64,000 nucleotides of DNA from contig UBJO01000032.1 in the NCBI GenBank assembly GCA_900465665.1, positions 1 through 64,000 on the forward strand, read 5' to 3'. Positions 34,512 to 43,495 of the stretch are shown here, piece by piece. Source of the DNA: Hyphomicrobiales bacterium. Lineage in GTDB: Bacteria; Pseudomonadota; Alphaproteobacteria; Rhizobiales; Rhizobiaceae. A program made the translations under genes and the position numbers. Numbering within the stretch: position 1 is the stretch's first letter; every line of letters begins with the position of its first letter. Below the pieces are notes generated by a model, which saw only the letters and a program-made list of their open reading frames with translations, was not told the origin of the DNA and did no database searches.

Positions 34512-35486
34512 ATGAGTGTGATTTCGGTCCTGAAAAGGACGGGTGAGGGACCGCGGAACGTGGGCCGGCTTTTCACTTCCAGCAGTGCCCTGATCATTAT
34601 CTTCCTGTGTATCGTAGTGGTGTTTTCGTTGACCATCCCGCACTTTGCGACTTGGTCGAATATCGCCAACATTCTTCAGCGTAACTCGATCATCGGGATC
34701 GTAGCCTGCGGGATGTTGTTGATGATACTTTTGGGCGGCTTCGACCTGTCTGTCGGGGCCGTGGGCGCTATGTCGTCGGTCGCAGCCGCGGCCCTGATCG
34801 TGAGCACCTCGACCTTTCTCGGAGTCGCCGCTGCTCTGGTTCTTGGACTGATCGTCGGTCTTTTTAACGGTTTCTGTATTGCGAAAATCGGGATCAACGC
34901 CTTCGTTACAACATTGGCAACACAGGTATTGGTGACCGGCTTCCTCTTGGTCGCGACCGCAGCTCAACCTGTTTATGGCGTGCCGGAATCCTTCACTGTC
35001 ATCGGGCTTGGACGAATCGGACCGGTTCCGATCCCAACACTGATTTTTGCAGCCGTTGCCTTGTCGGTCTGGGCTATTTTGAAGTTTACCACTTTCGGTC
35101 ATTACATATACATCGTTGGCGGCAATCGAAATGCAGCGCGTCTTGCAGGCATCAATGTCGATGCAGTGATCATCGCAACATACGGAATCGGTGGTCTTCT
35201 CGCGGGAGCGGCGGGAGTCATCTTGCTGGGACAAACCAGCATTGGACAACCTGCAAGTGCGACAGATTGGCCTCTCACAGCCATTGCAGCAGTGGTTGTC
35301 GGCGGAGTTCCCTTGAGCGGCGGCGTAGGGAGCGTCGGTCGCGCAGTCCTTGGCACACTCCTCCTTGGCGTCATCGCAAATGCACTCAATTTAACAGGCA
35401 TTTCGCCTTTCTGGCAGCCAGCAGTCACCGGTGCCGTGATCTTGGCCGCTGTTGGTGTAGACGCCGCGCAACGCAGACAATCCTGA
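34512..35486 (+). CDS. Ribose-type ABC transporter permease (RbsC type)
   Basis: A 324-residue permease with about ten hydrophobic segments. Signatures of the ribose/autoinducer-2 permease family are visible: MILLGGFDLSVGAVGAMSSV, the FVTTLATQVL segment, YIVGGNRNAARLAGI and GGVPLSGGVGSVGRAVLGTL. It heads a second importer with gene order permease, binding protein, ATPase on the plus strand, divergent from the GMC gene. The length fits RbsC rather than XylH, so this importer differs from the one at 27-32 kb and may take up another compound or another form of the same one. Confidence 0.9.
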   Translation: MSVISVLKRTGEGPRNVGRLFTSSSALIIIFLCIVVVFSLTIPHFATWSNIANILQRNSIIGIVACGMLLMILLGGFDLSVGAVGAMSSVAAAALIVSTSTFLGVAAALVLGLIVGLFNGFCIAKIGINAFVTTLATQVLVTGFLLVATAAQPVYGVPESFTVIGLGRIGPVPIPTLIFAAVALSVWAILKFTTFGHYIYIVGGNRNAARLAGINVDAVIIATYGIGGLLAGAAGVILLGQTSIGQPASATDWPLTAIAAVVVGGVPLSGGVGSVGRAVLGTLLLGVIANALNLTGISPFWQPAVTGAVILAAVGVDAAQRRQS

Positions 35487-35518
35487 CTATCTGAATCTTC
35501 AACCTGGGAGGAAATGGC

Positions 35519-36475
35519 ATGAAGGTATTCAACCGCAGAATCGTAATTACACTGATTGCGGCCGCTGGCGCGGTAGCATTTTCAACAGGCGCCTGGGCCG
35601 CGCCAAAGAAAATCGGGATGGTGCTTTACGACACATCAATCCCGTTCTTTTCCAACGTCATCACAGCCGCCAAGAAAGTGGCAGACCAGAATGACGTCGC
35701 TTTGGACGTCCAGAACGGTAACAGAGATTTGGCCACTCAAATAGCGATCGTCCAACAATTCATCACGCAAGAGGTTGATCTCATCCTTATCGCTCCGGGC
35801 GACCCACGCGGCATTGTACCTGCAATTCGACAGGCAAACGCAGCCAACATTCCGGTGATGACAATCAATACCAAGGTGGATACATCCACCGGCGCAAAGG
35901 TGGCCACATACATCGGTGTGGATGATTTCGTTTTCGGACAGAAGCAAGGAGAACTGCTCGTCAAAACGGTCGGTGAAAACGCAAACGTCGCATACATCGT
36001 CGGGCAGCTTGGCACATCAGCGCAGCTTGATCGCGAAGCCGGACTCATGGATACGCTCAAGAAACATCCAGGTATTAAAATCGTCGCCAGGTCGGCCGCC
36101 GACTGGGATAACTCAAAAGCTCTCGCAGCCACGCAGGACTTTCTCAGCCGCTTCCCTAAGGGCTCGCTCGATGCCATCGTCGATCAGGGCCCAGAAGGTG
36201 TCAATGGCGCGAAGCAAGCACGACAGAATGGACGGGATGATGTGAAGTTCATAATGGGCGATTATCCCGCAGATGTTCGGAGCGCCATCATGGACGGTAC
36301 GGTCGTCGGTACGATCAACCAAGACCCAACGCCGCAGGGCAAGGTAGCGATGGAAAACGCGATCAAGTGGCTCGATGGCAAGCAATCGGAAGTTCCCCAG
36401 CCGTACAATTATCTCGATCTTCCGACCGTCACTAAGGACAACGCCGAAAGCATGCCGCCGGCGTGGGGTGGCTAA
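35519..36475 (+). CDS. Periplasmic sugar-binding protein (RbsB type)
   Basis: A 318-residue precursor with a signal peptide (about 1-27, AWA cleavage motif) and ATG 35519 behind GGGAGGAAA. The mature part is a type I binding fold: MVLYDTSIPFFSNVITAAKK, LILIAPGDPRGIVPAIRQA and a hinge segment DAIVDQGPEGVNGAKQA. It is the ligand-selecting part of the second importer. The ligand-contact residues differ visibly from classic ribose-binding proteins (no NDPMALG), so the substrate should not be assumed to be ribose. Confidence 0.88.
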   Translation: MKVFNRRIVITLIAAAGAVAFSTGAWAAPKKIGMVLYDTSIPFFSNVITAAKKVADQNDVALDVQNGNRDLATQIAIVQQFITQEVDLILIAPGDPRGIVPAIRQANAANIPVMTINTKVDTSTGAKVATYIGVDDFVFGQKQGELLVKTVGENANVAYIVGQLGTSAQLDREAGLMDTLKKHPGIKIVARSAADWDNSKALAATQDFLSRFPKGSLDAIVDQGPEGVNGAKQARQNGRDDVKFIMGDYPADVRSAIMDGTVVGTINQDPTPQGKVAMENAIKWLDGKQSEVPQPYNYLDLPTVTKDNAESMPPAWGG

Positions 36476-36576
36476 GTCCGTCACGACACAAAGCCTCTGA
36501 AAAACAATCTTTGCAAATCTTGGGTGATGGCGAAGGAGTGCACCGCCATCACCTTTACACACTGGAGGCCGTCCGA

Positions 36577-38073
36577 ATGCTTCTCGAAATGAGGAAAATA
36601 ACTAAGTCCTACGGTAACCTTCAGATCCTGCATGGTGTCGATCTTACGCTCAAGGCCGGTGAGGTTCACGCACTGATAGGACACAACGGCGCCGGCAAAA
36701 GCACGCTTATCAAGGTACTTGCAGGTAACTTCGCCGACTACGGCGGTAATATTCTAATTGAAGGACGCCCATGCGACCTTCACAGCCCCAAACATGCCAT
36801 CGATGCGGGCATCGCTATTATCTATCAGGATTTCTCACTCGCCCCGAATCTGTCGGTGGCAGCGAATATTGCGCTCGGCCGAGAGCCCGAAGGGCTCGTA
36901 CGGGGTTTGATGCCGCATCGAAAAGTTCTTGAAAGGTCGCAGGCGGAAGCCGATGCGCTAAAAATATCTCTCCCAATGACCGCACTGGTTGGAACGCTCG
37001 GCGTTGCCACGCAGCAGATGACAGAAATCGTCCGTGCCTGCTCCCAAGAGGTAAAAATTCTTGTGATGGACGAGCCGACGGCACGCTTGGCACCGCAGGA
37101 GCGTGCCCGCCTCTTTGCAGTGATGAGGCAGATGTGCGAGGAGCGTGGAGTCGGAATAATATACATAAGCCATTTTCTCGAAGAGGTTCGTGAGATAGCC
37201 GATCGGATTACTGTTCTCAAAGATGGCAGGGCCGTTGAAACCGGTGAATCATCTGACTATACGGTTGACGATCTTGCGCGTTTGCTCGTTGGCCATTCCG
37301 ATCCACTTCTGAAGCCAAAGGCCGATAAGGAACCGGAAAAGCAGTCGGAAACGCGTTCACGCGCGATTACGATCACCGATGTAAATGCAGTCGGGAGACC
37401 TGGTTGGGATATCACCCTTCACGAGGGCGAGATCTTGGGTATCGCTGGTTTGGTCGGGTCCGGTCGGACTACTTTGATGCGAGCTATAGTGGGCGAGATT
37501 GGTAGCAGAGGCCATGTTCAGATTGGCGATAAGGTTTTGAAGAAGCGGACGCCGAAGTCTATGGCGCAGGCCGGCCTGGTCATGGTTCCAGAGGATCGAA
37601 AGATAAGTGGGCTTGCACTCCAGGCCAGCATTGTTGCCAATATGGAAGTGACGGCGCTCGCGAAGCGCCTTTCCAAGTTTGGAATTGTCCGTGGTGCCAA
37701 AACACGTGCGATGGTCGACGATAAGATCCGGAGTCTGCGAATTATGCCGCCCGACTTACACAAGCCAGTTGGGTTGCTGAGCGGTGGCAATGCACAGAAA
37801 GTGCTCCTTGGACGCGCCTTAGCGGCAGAACCGAAGGTGCTCATACTCGATCAACCAACTGCAGGCGTGGACATTGGAGCGAAAGCGGAAATTCATAAAG
37901 TGATCATAGCCGCGGCTGAGGCAAGCGCTGCGGTCATCCTTGTTTCAGATGACCTCGACGAGCTCTTAGGGTTATCTGATCGGATCGTGGTCATATCGGA
38001 AGGCCGTCCCCAGCCTGCCTTACGTGCTGATGAATTTGACAGGGCGGAACTCTTGGCGGCGACAAGCAGCTGA
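36577..38073 (+). CDS. Ribose-type ABC transporter ATPase (two nucleotide-binding domains)
   Basis: ATG 36577 follows GGAGG and gives 498 aa. The first ABC domain has Walker A GHNGAGKST (35-43), a weak signature (LGVATQQMTEIVRA) and Walker B VKILVMDEPTARL. The second has the degenerate Walker A AGLVGSGRTTL, signature LLSGGNAQKV and Walker B VLILDQPTAGVDIG. The layout is that of RbsA-type importers. It begins 101 nt after the binding protein gene and ends the three-gene importer unit. Confidence 0.9.
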   Translation: MLLEMRKITKSYGNLQILHGVDLTLKAGEVHALIGHNGAGKSTLIKVLAGNFADYGGNILIEGRPCDLHSPKHAIDAGIAIIYQDFSLAPNLSVAANIALGREPEGLVRGLMPHRKVLERSQAEADALKISLPMTALVGTLGVATQQMTEIVRACSQEVKILVMDEPTARLAPQERARLFAVMRQMCEERGVGIIYISHFLEEVREIADRITVLKDGRAVETGESSDYTVDDLARLLVGHSDPLLKPKADKEPEKQSETRSRAITITDVNAVGRPGWDITLHEGEILGIAGLVGSGRTTLMRAIVGEIGSRGHVQIGDKVLKKRTPKSMAQAGLVMVPEDRKISGLALQASIVANMEVTALAKRLSKFGIVRGAKTRAMVDDKIRSLRIMPPDLHKPVGLLSGGNAQKVLLGRALAAEPKVLILDQPTAGVDIGAKAEIHKVIIAAAEASAAVILVSDDLDELLGLSDRIVVISEGRPQPALRADEFDRAELLAATSS

Positions 38074-38289
38074 AAATTCATCCGGCTTGTCGTCGCCCAT
38101 GGGCATGTGACTTGACCGTATGGTGAAGACGGTCGCGCGGCCACAGCTGGGCCTTCAGCGGCTACCGTGAGGCAAAGGGTACTGCCATCCAACCATTAGC
38201 AGACCGAAACCCCAGGGAAATCCCCCGAGTATTGACGGCATTGCGGACAATATTCCCTATCGCCCCGGAGATTAATTCGCTGCTAACGC
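38074..38289. other. Non-coding stretch after the second importer
   Basis: About 220 nt with no gene, strong terminator or repeat that I can support. It borders the decayed histidine kinase. Confidence 0.4.
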
Positions 38290-38598
38290 TTACGATGACG
38301 GACGCTTTTCATAGGAAACGCGGGTGCGACGAGTCTGCACCTCAAAAGTCGCATCGGCGAAGATGTCGTCGAGAAGATCAATGGCATCGAGCGTCTGGCC
38401 GAAAGGACGGTAGCCCGATCGGTCGGTGAGGCGGGCGAAGTTGATGAACTCGCCGACCAGCCCATCGATCCACTCAATCTCCCGAAACATCCGCTACATC
38501 ATGATGTCGAGTTTTGTCGGATTCTACTGCAGTATGCACATGGCTGCCTGAAGACCGGATAGGGGCGAACGAAGCTTGTGGGAAACATCGTGAAAAGG
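38290..38598 (-). pseudogene. Sensor histidine kinase remnant with two in-frame stops
   Basis: In one minus-strand frame the sequence reads FHDVSHKLRSPLSGLQAAM (an H-box, phosphoacceptor His included), then continues through TAG at 38526-38524 and TAG at 38496-38494 into MFREIEWIDGLVGEFINFAR and DLLDDIFADATFEV. This is the dimerisation/phosphoacceptor region of an OmpR-type sensor kinase. The ATP-binding domain is missing and the 5' part is lost, so this is a dead fragment. No partner response regulator is nearby. Confidence 0.75.
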
Positions 38599-38819
38599 CC
38601 GTCTCTGGATTTTTTGTGCAGCTCCTCTGTGGGAATCGAACCGTGGTTCTCAAGCCTGTATGAGTTATACCCTGAATTTGTTGCCAACCTATCTGCTCCA
38701 CGATGAAATGTCGCAGTCGTGGTCCATTGGCCAAAGGGAGTCGATCCATGGTGCCTGTAATCTAGCACCGCATGGCGTTTCGCTGTGGAAATTCGTGAGA
38801 GAAGCTGACGATCCCGCTG

Positions 38820-39641
38820 CTATACATAATCAGTTTTGACGCTCATCGCTTCCCAAGCCACGAGCTCACCAAGCGCCTCTTCAATCCTTCCGCGAATCCG
38901 GCGCAACGCATCCGATCCGAGGACAAGCTGAAGCGGAGGATCGTTCGACTTCAGAGTTTCGATGATAACCCGCGCAGCAGCCGATGGATCCCCTAGTTGT
39001 TGATGGTTGGCTTTTCCGAGGGTGTCGAGTGCAGCTCCCACTGTTAACCGGTATGCATCGTCGGCTGGTGCGCTAAAGCGAGCAGAATCCGCAGACAGGA
39101 AGTCAGTCCGAAACTGGCCCGGTGCTATCGCCGTAACGCCGATGCCAAGATGCTTGACTTCAGCGGCGAGTGCCACAGAGAAACCTTCAAGCGCATGCTT
39201 CGCTGACGCATAAAGTGCGGTGCCCACACCCGGCGCCCTACCCGCCACAGACGTGATGTTCACTATGTGGCCCGCACCCTGAGCTCGCAGGTAAGGAAGT
39301 GCGGTTCGCACAATGCGGATTGGCGCAAACACATCAACGTCAAACAGATGTTTCAACTCAGCATCTGTTGAAGATTCAACCGATCCCAGGAGCCCGTAAC
39401 CGGCGTTGTTGACAAGGAAATCAACACGCCTTCCTTCCGAAAAGATTGTCTCGACAACTTCTTTCGTACGATCGAAATCAATCATGTCTAATGCATGAAT
39501 GTCGATTGCTCTGCCCCGTAAAGTTTCGGGTGTGCCGCCGCTGCGCGTGGTGCCGATAACGCTATCGCCTGCATCGAGAACAGACTCAGCGAGTGCGAGG
39601 CCCAATCCTCTCGATACGCCAGTAATAAACCAATTCGCCAT
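38820..39641 (-). CDS. Short-chain dehydrogenase (classical SDR)
   Basis: ATG 39641 gives 273 aa, starting MANWFITGVSRGLGLALAES. Motifs: TGVSRGLG (7-14), NNAG (78-81), S131, YASAK (Y144, K148). The layout (about 275 aa with a long C-terminal lid) is typical of uncharacterised SDRs often annotated as ketoreductases. It stands alone on the minus strand; nothing in its upstream region identifies a regulator. Substrate unknown. Confidence 0.85.
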   Translation of the reverse strand: MANWFITGVSRGLGLALAESVLDAGDSVIGTTRSGGTPETLRGRAIDIHALDMIDFDRTKEVVETIFSEGRRVDFLVNNAGYGLLGSVESSTDAELKHLFDVDVFAPIRIVRTALPYLRAQGAGHIVNITSVAGRAPGVGTALYASAKHALEGFSVALAAEVKHLGIGVTAIAPGQFRTDFLSADSARFSAPADDAYRLTVGAALDTLGKANHQQLGDPSAAARVIIETLKSNDPPLQLVLGSDALRRIRGRIEEALGELVAWEAMSVKTDYV

Positions 39642-39865
39642 TTTGCAGTCCCTACCTTCACCGACGCCGCTTCTCGGACCATTCGAGCAAACTAACTCAA
39701 AGGCCGGATTTGCCATGCACTGTGCAGTGCAGTCAAGAATGATTGAAATCTGGAATATCGATCGTTCTGGCAGTGAGTCTGAACCCGCGCACGCCTTGAT
39801 GCGTCATAGAGATCGTATGCTCAATCACTATGGGGCGGCGAAAAATGGCCGCCCCACACGTCCCG

Positions 39866-40582
39866 TTACGCCAGACGCCCGCCGCCATCCACATGAAGGA
39901 CAGTGCCCGTCACATACCGGTTCGTCATAAGGCTAAGCGCGGCTTCGGCAACGTCGACAGGAGTACCCACGTAGCGCGCGGGAAGCGACTTGGCTTGCCC
40001 CTCGAAGAATGCCCTGCGGTCGGCCTCCGGCATGAAGTCCCAACCAGGTGTTTCCACGACACCTGGCGAAAGCACATTCACGCGCAGGGGTGCCAGCTCA
40101 ACGGCAAGCGCCTTAGCCAGACCTTCGAGGCCTGCGTTCACGGCCGCGACGACCGCGGTGCCGGGACCGGGACGATAGGCCGCAAGACCGGAAAAGAATG
40201 TGATCGATCCCCCTTCCCTAATCGTGGGAGCAGCAAACCGAGCGGCGAAGAACGGACCCCAGAACTTAGCAGCGAGCATCTGTTCGACGGCTTCCAGGGG
40301 AATTTCGCCGAGCGGCGCATATGTCAGGGCAGCCGCTGTGGTGACGAGATGGTCGATCGGTCCCATTGAGGCGTAGCCGCTTTGTGCAGCATCGGCATTC
40401 CCGGCATCGAAAGACGCGGTCCGAGCACGATTGCCCAAGGTCTCGTTTGCCTTGTTGAGCCGCTCCTGCGATCGCCCGGCGATGGTGACGTTGGCACCCC
40501 GGTCAAGAGCTGCCTTGGCAAGGCCGAGACCCATACCGGAACCGCCGCCGACAATGACGACGTGTTTGTTTTCGAGATCCAT
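39866..40582 (-). CDS. SDR-fold protein lacking the catalytic Tyr and Lys
   Basis: ATG 40582 behind AAAGGAG gives 238 aa. The Rossmann motif is present (VGGGSGMG, 11-18) and S131 lies in FFSGLAAYRPG, but the positions of Tyr and Lys in YxxxK read V145 and N149 (AVVAAVNAGLEGL), and NNAG is replaced by TTAA. This divergent SDR subfamily recurs in proteobacteria, so the change is not a sequencing error, and its chemistry is unclear. It lies 13 nt after the MFS gene stop and is probably co-transcribed with it, under the LysR regulator at 41852. Confidence 0.8.
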   Translation of the reverse strand: MDLENKHVVIVGGGSGMGLGLAKAALDRGANVTIAGRSQERLNKANETLGNRARTASFDAGNADAAQSGYASMGPIDHLVTTAAALTYAPLGEIPLEAVEQMLAAKFWGPFFAARFAAPTIREGGSITFFSGLAAYRPGPGTAVVAAVNAGLEGLAKALAVELAPLRVNVLSPGVVETPGWDFMPEADRRAFFEGQAKSLPARYVGTPVDVAEAALSLMTNRYVTGTVLHVDGGGRLA

Positions 40583-40595
40583 TTGATTTCTCCTT

Positions 40596-41768
40596 TCAAG
40601 AATGGAATTGATCCGCCGCTGCCCTCTTGCGAGGCGCGACGATCGCGATGAAGCCAGCGAGACAGACAAAAGCGCCGACGAGAGGTGTCGCCGCCACACC
40701 GGCAACTGTGATGGTGGCGTGACCTGTAAGTGAGCCGAACGTGATGCCGAGATTGAACCCTGCGATGTTCATGCCAGAGGCGGCCGCTCGGATGCTGCCT
40801 GGTCGATCTGCCGCCACCTGCAGTATCTTTGCCTGGAGGATCGGAACTGCCGCAAACATTGCAAAACCGAGCAGAACGACCAAGACAGCGGTTGGCAGCG
40901 CGTTCGATGACCAAGCGGCAATGCCGAGAAGCAGAACAACAAGTCCCGCCACCACCCAGGCGGAAGCCTTGGCAGGACCGACCTTATCAGCGAACTTGCC
41001 GCCTACAATGTTTCCAACCGCAGCCGCAAGGCCGTAGAGCAGGAATACAGTGCTAATCGAAGCGACATCGAGCCCCGAAACCTCTTCGAGCAATGTTGCG
41101 ACGTAAGTGTAGAAGGTAAACGCTCCGCCATAGGCCAGAACCGTTATGCCCGCGGCACCCAACAGAGATGGATCAAAAAGGCCCTTCAGACCATTCGTGG
41201 CTTCCGGCGAAGAACTGTCTCCCGTGCCACGAGGCACGAGCACCCACATCGCGACCGCGGCCACGAAGGCACATGCGGCAACGCAGGCAAAGACAGCTCG
41301 CCAGCTCCAGATCGAACCGAGATAGGTTCCTGCTGGCACACCCGTCACCAGAGCAATTGTCAACCCCATGAATACGAATGCGATTGCACTGCCGCTGCGA
41401 TCCTTGGCGACGAGGGCAGCCGCCACCGATGATGCAACGGCCAGGAACGTGCCATGCGAGAGACCACTGATGAAGCGGGCCGCGATGATTGTCACGAAGC
41501 TCGATGACACAGCGATCAAGAGGTTTCCGGCAACAAAGAGTAGCATCGACGCCATGAGCAGTGGCTTTCGGCTCCATGAATTTGCAAGTGACGTGACGAG
41601 GGGAGCGCCGACGGCGACACCAAGGGCATAGGCAGTGACGACCTGCCCCAGATCGGCCACCGGATATCCCAGGCCTGCCGCCATCGGAGGCGCCAACCCG
41701 ATTGCGACGAATTCGACGAAGCCCAGTGCGAAGGCGCATAGGCTAAATGCATAGATGGCGGCTGGCAT
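40596..41768 (-). CDS. MFS transporter, DHA1-type drug/arabinose efflux
   Basis: A 390-residue protein with twelve predicted membrane segments. The loop after segment 2 has SLANSWSRKPLL in place of the usual GxLaDrxGRrxv, and motif C-like glycine-rich segment ALVTGVPAGTYLG is seen in segment 5, as in antiporters of the DHA1 family (YdhP/AraJ-like). It probably exports a small toxic compound or sugar. It is divergent from the LysR gene with an 83-bp gap, a common arrangement for inducible exporters, and leads a two-gene unit with the degenerate SDR. Confidence 0.88.
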   Translation of the reverse strand: MPAAIYAFSLCAFALGFVEFVAIGLAPPMAAGLGYPVADLGQVVTAYALGVAVGAPLVTSLANSWSRKPLLMASMLLFVAGNLLIAVSSSFVTIIAARFISGLSHGTFLAVASSVAAALVAKDRSGSAIAFVFMGLTIALVTGVPAGTYLGSIWSWRAVFACVAACAFVAAVAMWVLVPRGTGDSSSPEATNGLKGLFDPSLLGAAGITVLAYGGAFTFYTYVATLLEEVSGLDVASISTVFLLYGLAAAVGNIVGGKFADKVGPAKASAWVVAGLVVLLLGIAAWSSNALPTAVLVVLLGFAMFAAVPILQAKILQVAADRPGSIRAAASGMNIAGFNLGITFGSLTGHATITVAGVAATPLVGAFVCLAGFIAIVAPRKRAAADQFHS

Positions 41769-41787
41769 TGGCTACTCCATTGAACAG

Positions 41788-41804
41788 AAGCAAAATCTAT
41801 GCTT
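41788..41804. promoter_or_regulatory. Possible LysR box
   Basis: AAGCAAAATCTATGCTT is an interrupted palindrome (AAGC-N9-GCTT) in the gap between the divergent MFS and LysR genes. Size and place fit a LysR binding site. Confidence 0.4.
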
Positions 41805-41851
41805 TCCCTCAATGTTAGAGTAGATTGCCTTTTGTGAAGGACCTTTACCAT

Positions 41852-42727
41852 ATGGAAAAGATAGCCTACCTCCCGGGCATCTCAGAATTCGTTGCTTCCG
41901 CGAAGACTGGATCCTTTTCCGGCGCTGCGCGTGCCCTCGGCGTCTCGGTTGCGCATATCAGCAGGACAGTTGCGAAGCTTGAAGCCGATCTCGGCGTGCA
42001 GCTCATCACGCGAAGCACACGGTCGAGCATTTTGACCGATCAGGGGCAGCAGTTCTTCTTGCGATGCTCGAGCATTCTTGAAGCCTATGACGAAGCCCGT
42101 GACATCGCGCGCGCGGCGACGGCTATCTCGGGACGCATTCGTATTTCGATGGGCGGCCATTACGCCGAGACCGTGCTGACACCGCAACTTGCGCGCTTCT
42201 GTGCTGACCACCCGGGGGTTTCGATAGATCTCGAGATGACGAGCAGAAACGTCGCGATGATCGAGGAAAACTTCGATCTCGCCGTGCGAGCCGGGCCACT
42301 GGCGCAATCCACTCTTATCGCTCGCAAGCTTGCTGGCTTCAGGCTGCGTACGCTCGCGGCGCCTGGCCACGTGCCCGACGCGATAGAGGATCCAGGCGAC
42401 CTTCATCCGTCATCTTGCATGTCCTTGGGTGGTCGCGACTGGGTCTTTTCCCGCAAAGGCGAGACAAGGGTCTTAAAGCCAGAGGGGCGAGTCAACACAA
42501 ACAGCGGAACCCTTCTTGTGTCCAGCGCCGTAGAGCGCTGCGGGATCGCCCAGGTTCCCTCTTACTATGGTCAGGCAGAACTGGAGTCAGGACGGCTTGT
42601 GGAACTCTTTCCGGAGTGGACGGCCTCCGAGGAATTCGAGTTCTTCCTAGTCTATCCCGAACAGCGACATCTCCCGGCGCGCGTTCGGGCGCTCATCGAC
42701 TACCTGGTCGCTCAAGCAGGCCGATAG
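41852..42727 (+). CDS. LysR-family transcriptional regulator
   Basis: ATG 41852 gives 291 aa. The winged helix-turn-helix is residues about 6-65 (ISEFVASAKTGSFSGAARAL, SVAHISRTVAKLEADLGVQL). The effector domain ends with FFLVYPEQRHLPARVRALIDYL, as in the CrgA/YhjC-like subgroup. It is divergent from the MFS exporter and probably controls it. Its stop overlaps the convergent TetR gene by 16 nt, so the two transcripts collide. Confidence 0.9.
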   Translation: MEKIAYLPGISEFVASAKTGSFSGAARALGVSVAHISRTVAKLEADLGVQLITRSTRSSILTDQGQQFFLRCSSILEAYDEARDIARAATAISGRIRISMGGHYAETVLTPQLARFCADHPGVSIDLEMTSRNVAMIEENFDLAVRAGPLAQSTLIARKLAGFRLRTLAAPGHVPDAIEDPGDLHPSSCMSLGGRDWVFSRKGETRVLKPEGRVNTNSGTLLVSSAVERCGIAQVPSYYGQAELESGRLVELFPEWTASEEFEFFLVYPEQRHLPARVRALIDYLVAQAGR

Positions 42728-43368
42728 AACCTGAGGAACATGGCGACGCCACTCTCGATGATCTCTTCGATCTCCCCGGCCGTGAGTACCCGGTCGTCGC
42801 CCATGAGGCGAACCCAAAGGACTGCTTCGTCGATCAGGCCAAGAAACTGCTTCGAGGCGAGGTCGACATTGTCGATCCGCAGGAGGCCGCGGCGAGCCAT
42901 TTCGCCGATATAATTCCGCACGGAAGTGACTGCGGGTGTTTTTCCCATTTCGAAAAAGCTTTTGATGAGATCCGGGAAACGGCGGCCGTCGGCGATGACC
43001 ATGCGAAGGAAAGCGACAGCCAGCGGCGGCCCCCAAAACGACGACACGGCTTGTCCAATGCGGCGCAGCCCAACCTCAGGATCCGCAAGAGCTTCAGCGT
43101 CGTCACCGATATCCATGGCGGGAAATGCGCGCCACATGCGCTCCACGACCGCACGGAATAGCTCTTCCTTGCCGTCGGGAAACTGATTGTACAGCGTCCG
43201 CCTTGCCGTCCCCGCCTCCTTGGCGACCAAATCCATGCTCGCGTTCTCGTATCCATGCTCGATGAAGACGCGGCTCGCAGTCATGAGGATGACGTCGCGC
43301 GTACTCTGAACCGGCCGGGCATTGGCGATCTCCTCGAAGATAGAATCTTTCTTTTCGGCGGCGGACAT
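42712..43368 (-). CDS. TetR-family transcriptional regulator
   Basis: I choose ATG 43368 (218 aa, beginning MSAAEKKDS). A longer reading back to 43512 would run through the operator palindromes. The N-terminal helix-turn-helix is residues about 24-75 (VILMTASRVFIEHGYENASM, AGTARRTLYNQFPDGKEELF). The C-terminal domain matches the AefR-like group (residues ending FLRFYRPA). It is divergent from the SDR at 43541, and two near-identical palindromes lie between them. The likely role is a ligand-released repressor of that SDR and possibly of itself. Confidence 0.9.
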   Translation of the reverse strand: MSAAEKKDSIFEEIANARPVQSTRDVILMTASRVFIEHGYENASMDLVAKEAGTARRTLYNQFPDGKEELFRAVVERMWRAFPAMDIGDDAEALADPEVGLRRIGQAVSSFWGPPLAVAFLRMVIADGRRFPDLIKSFFEMGKTPAVTSVRNYIGEMARRGLLRIDNVDLASKQFLGLIDEAVLWVRLMGDDRVLTAGEIEEIIESGVAMFLRFYRPA

Positions 43369-43453
43369 TGGCGAAATCAAACCTCTCAGAATTTCAGGTG
43401 CGCCTTCGATATCCCAACTCACCCGATTTGACAAAATCGAGGTGCCCCCTTGC

Positions 43454-43471
43454 CTGCACTCATGAGTGCAG
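43454..43471. promoter_or_regulatory. TetR operator candidate 1 (18-bp perfect palindrome)
   Basis: CTGCACTCATGAGTGCAG is a perfect 18-bp palindrome in the gap between the divergent TetR and SDR genes. Its centre is 25 bp from that of the second copy. Confidence 0.85.
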
Positions 43472-43479
43472 TATATGTC

Positions 43480-43495
43480 TGCACTCATGAGTGCA
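43480..43495. promoter_or_regulatory. TetR operator candidate 2 (16-bp perfect palindrome)
   Basis: TGCACTCATGAGTGCA repeats the core of operator 1 exactly. Two copies this long are unlikely by chance and fit binding of two TetR dimers over the divergent promoters. Confidence 0.85.
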
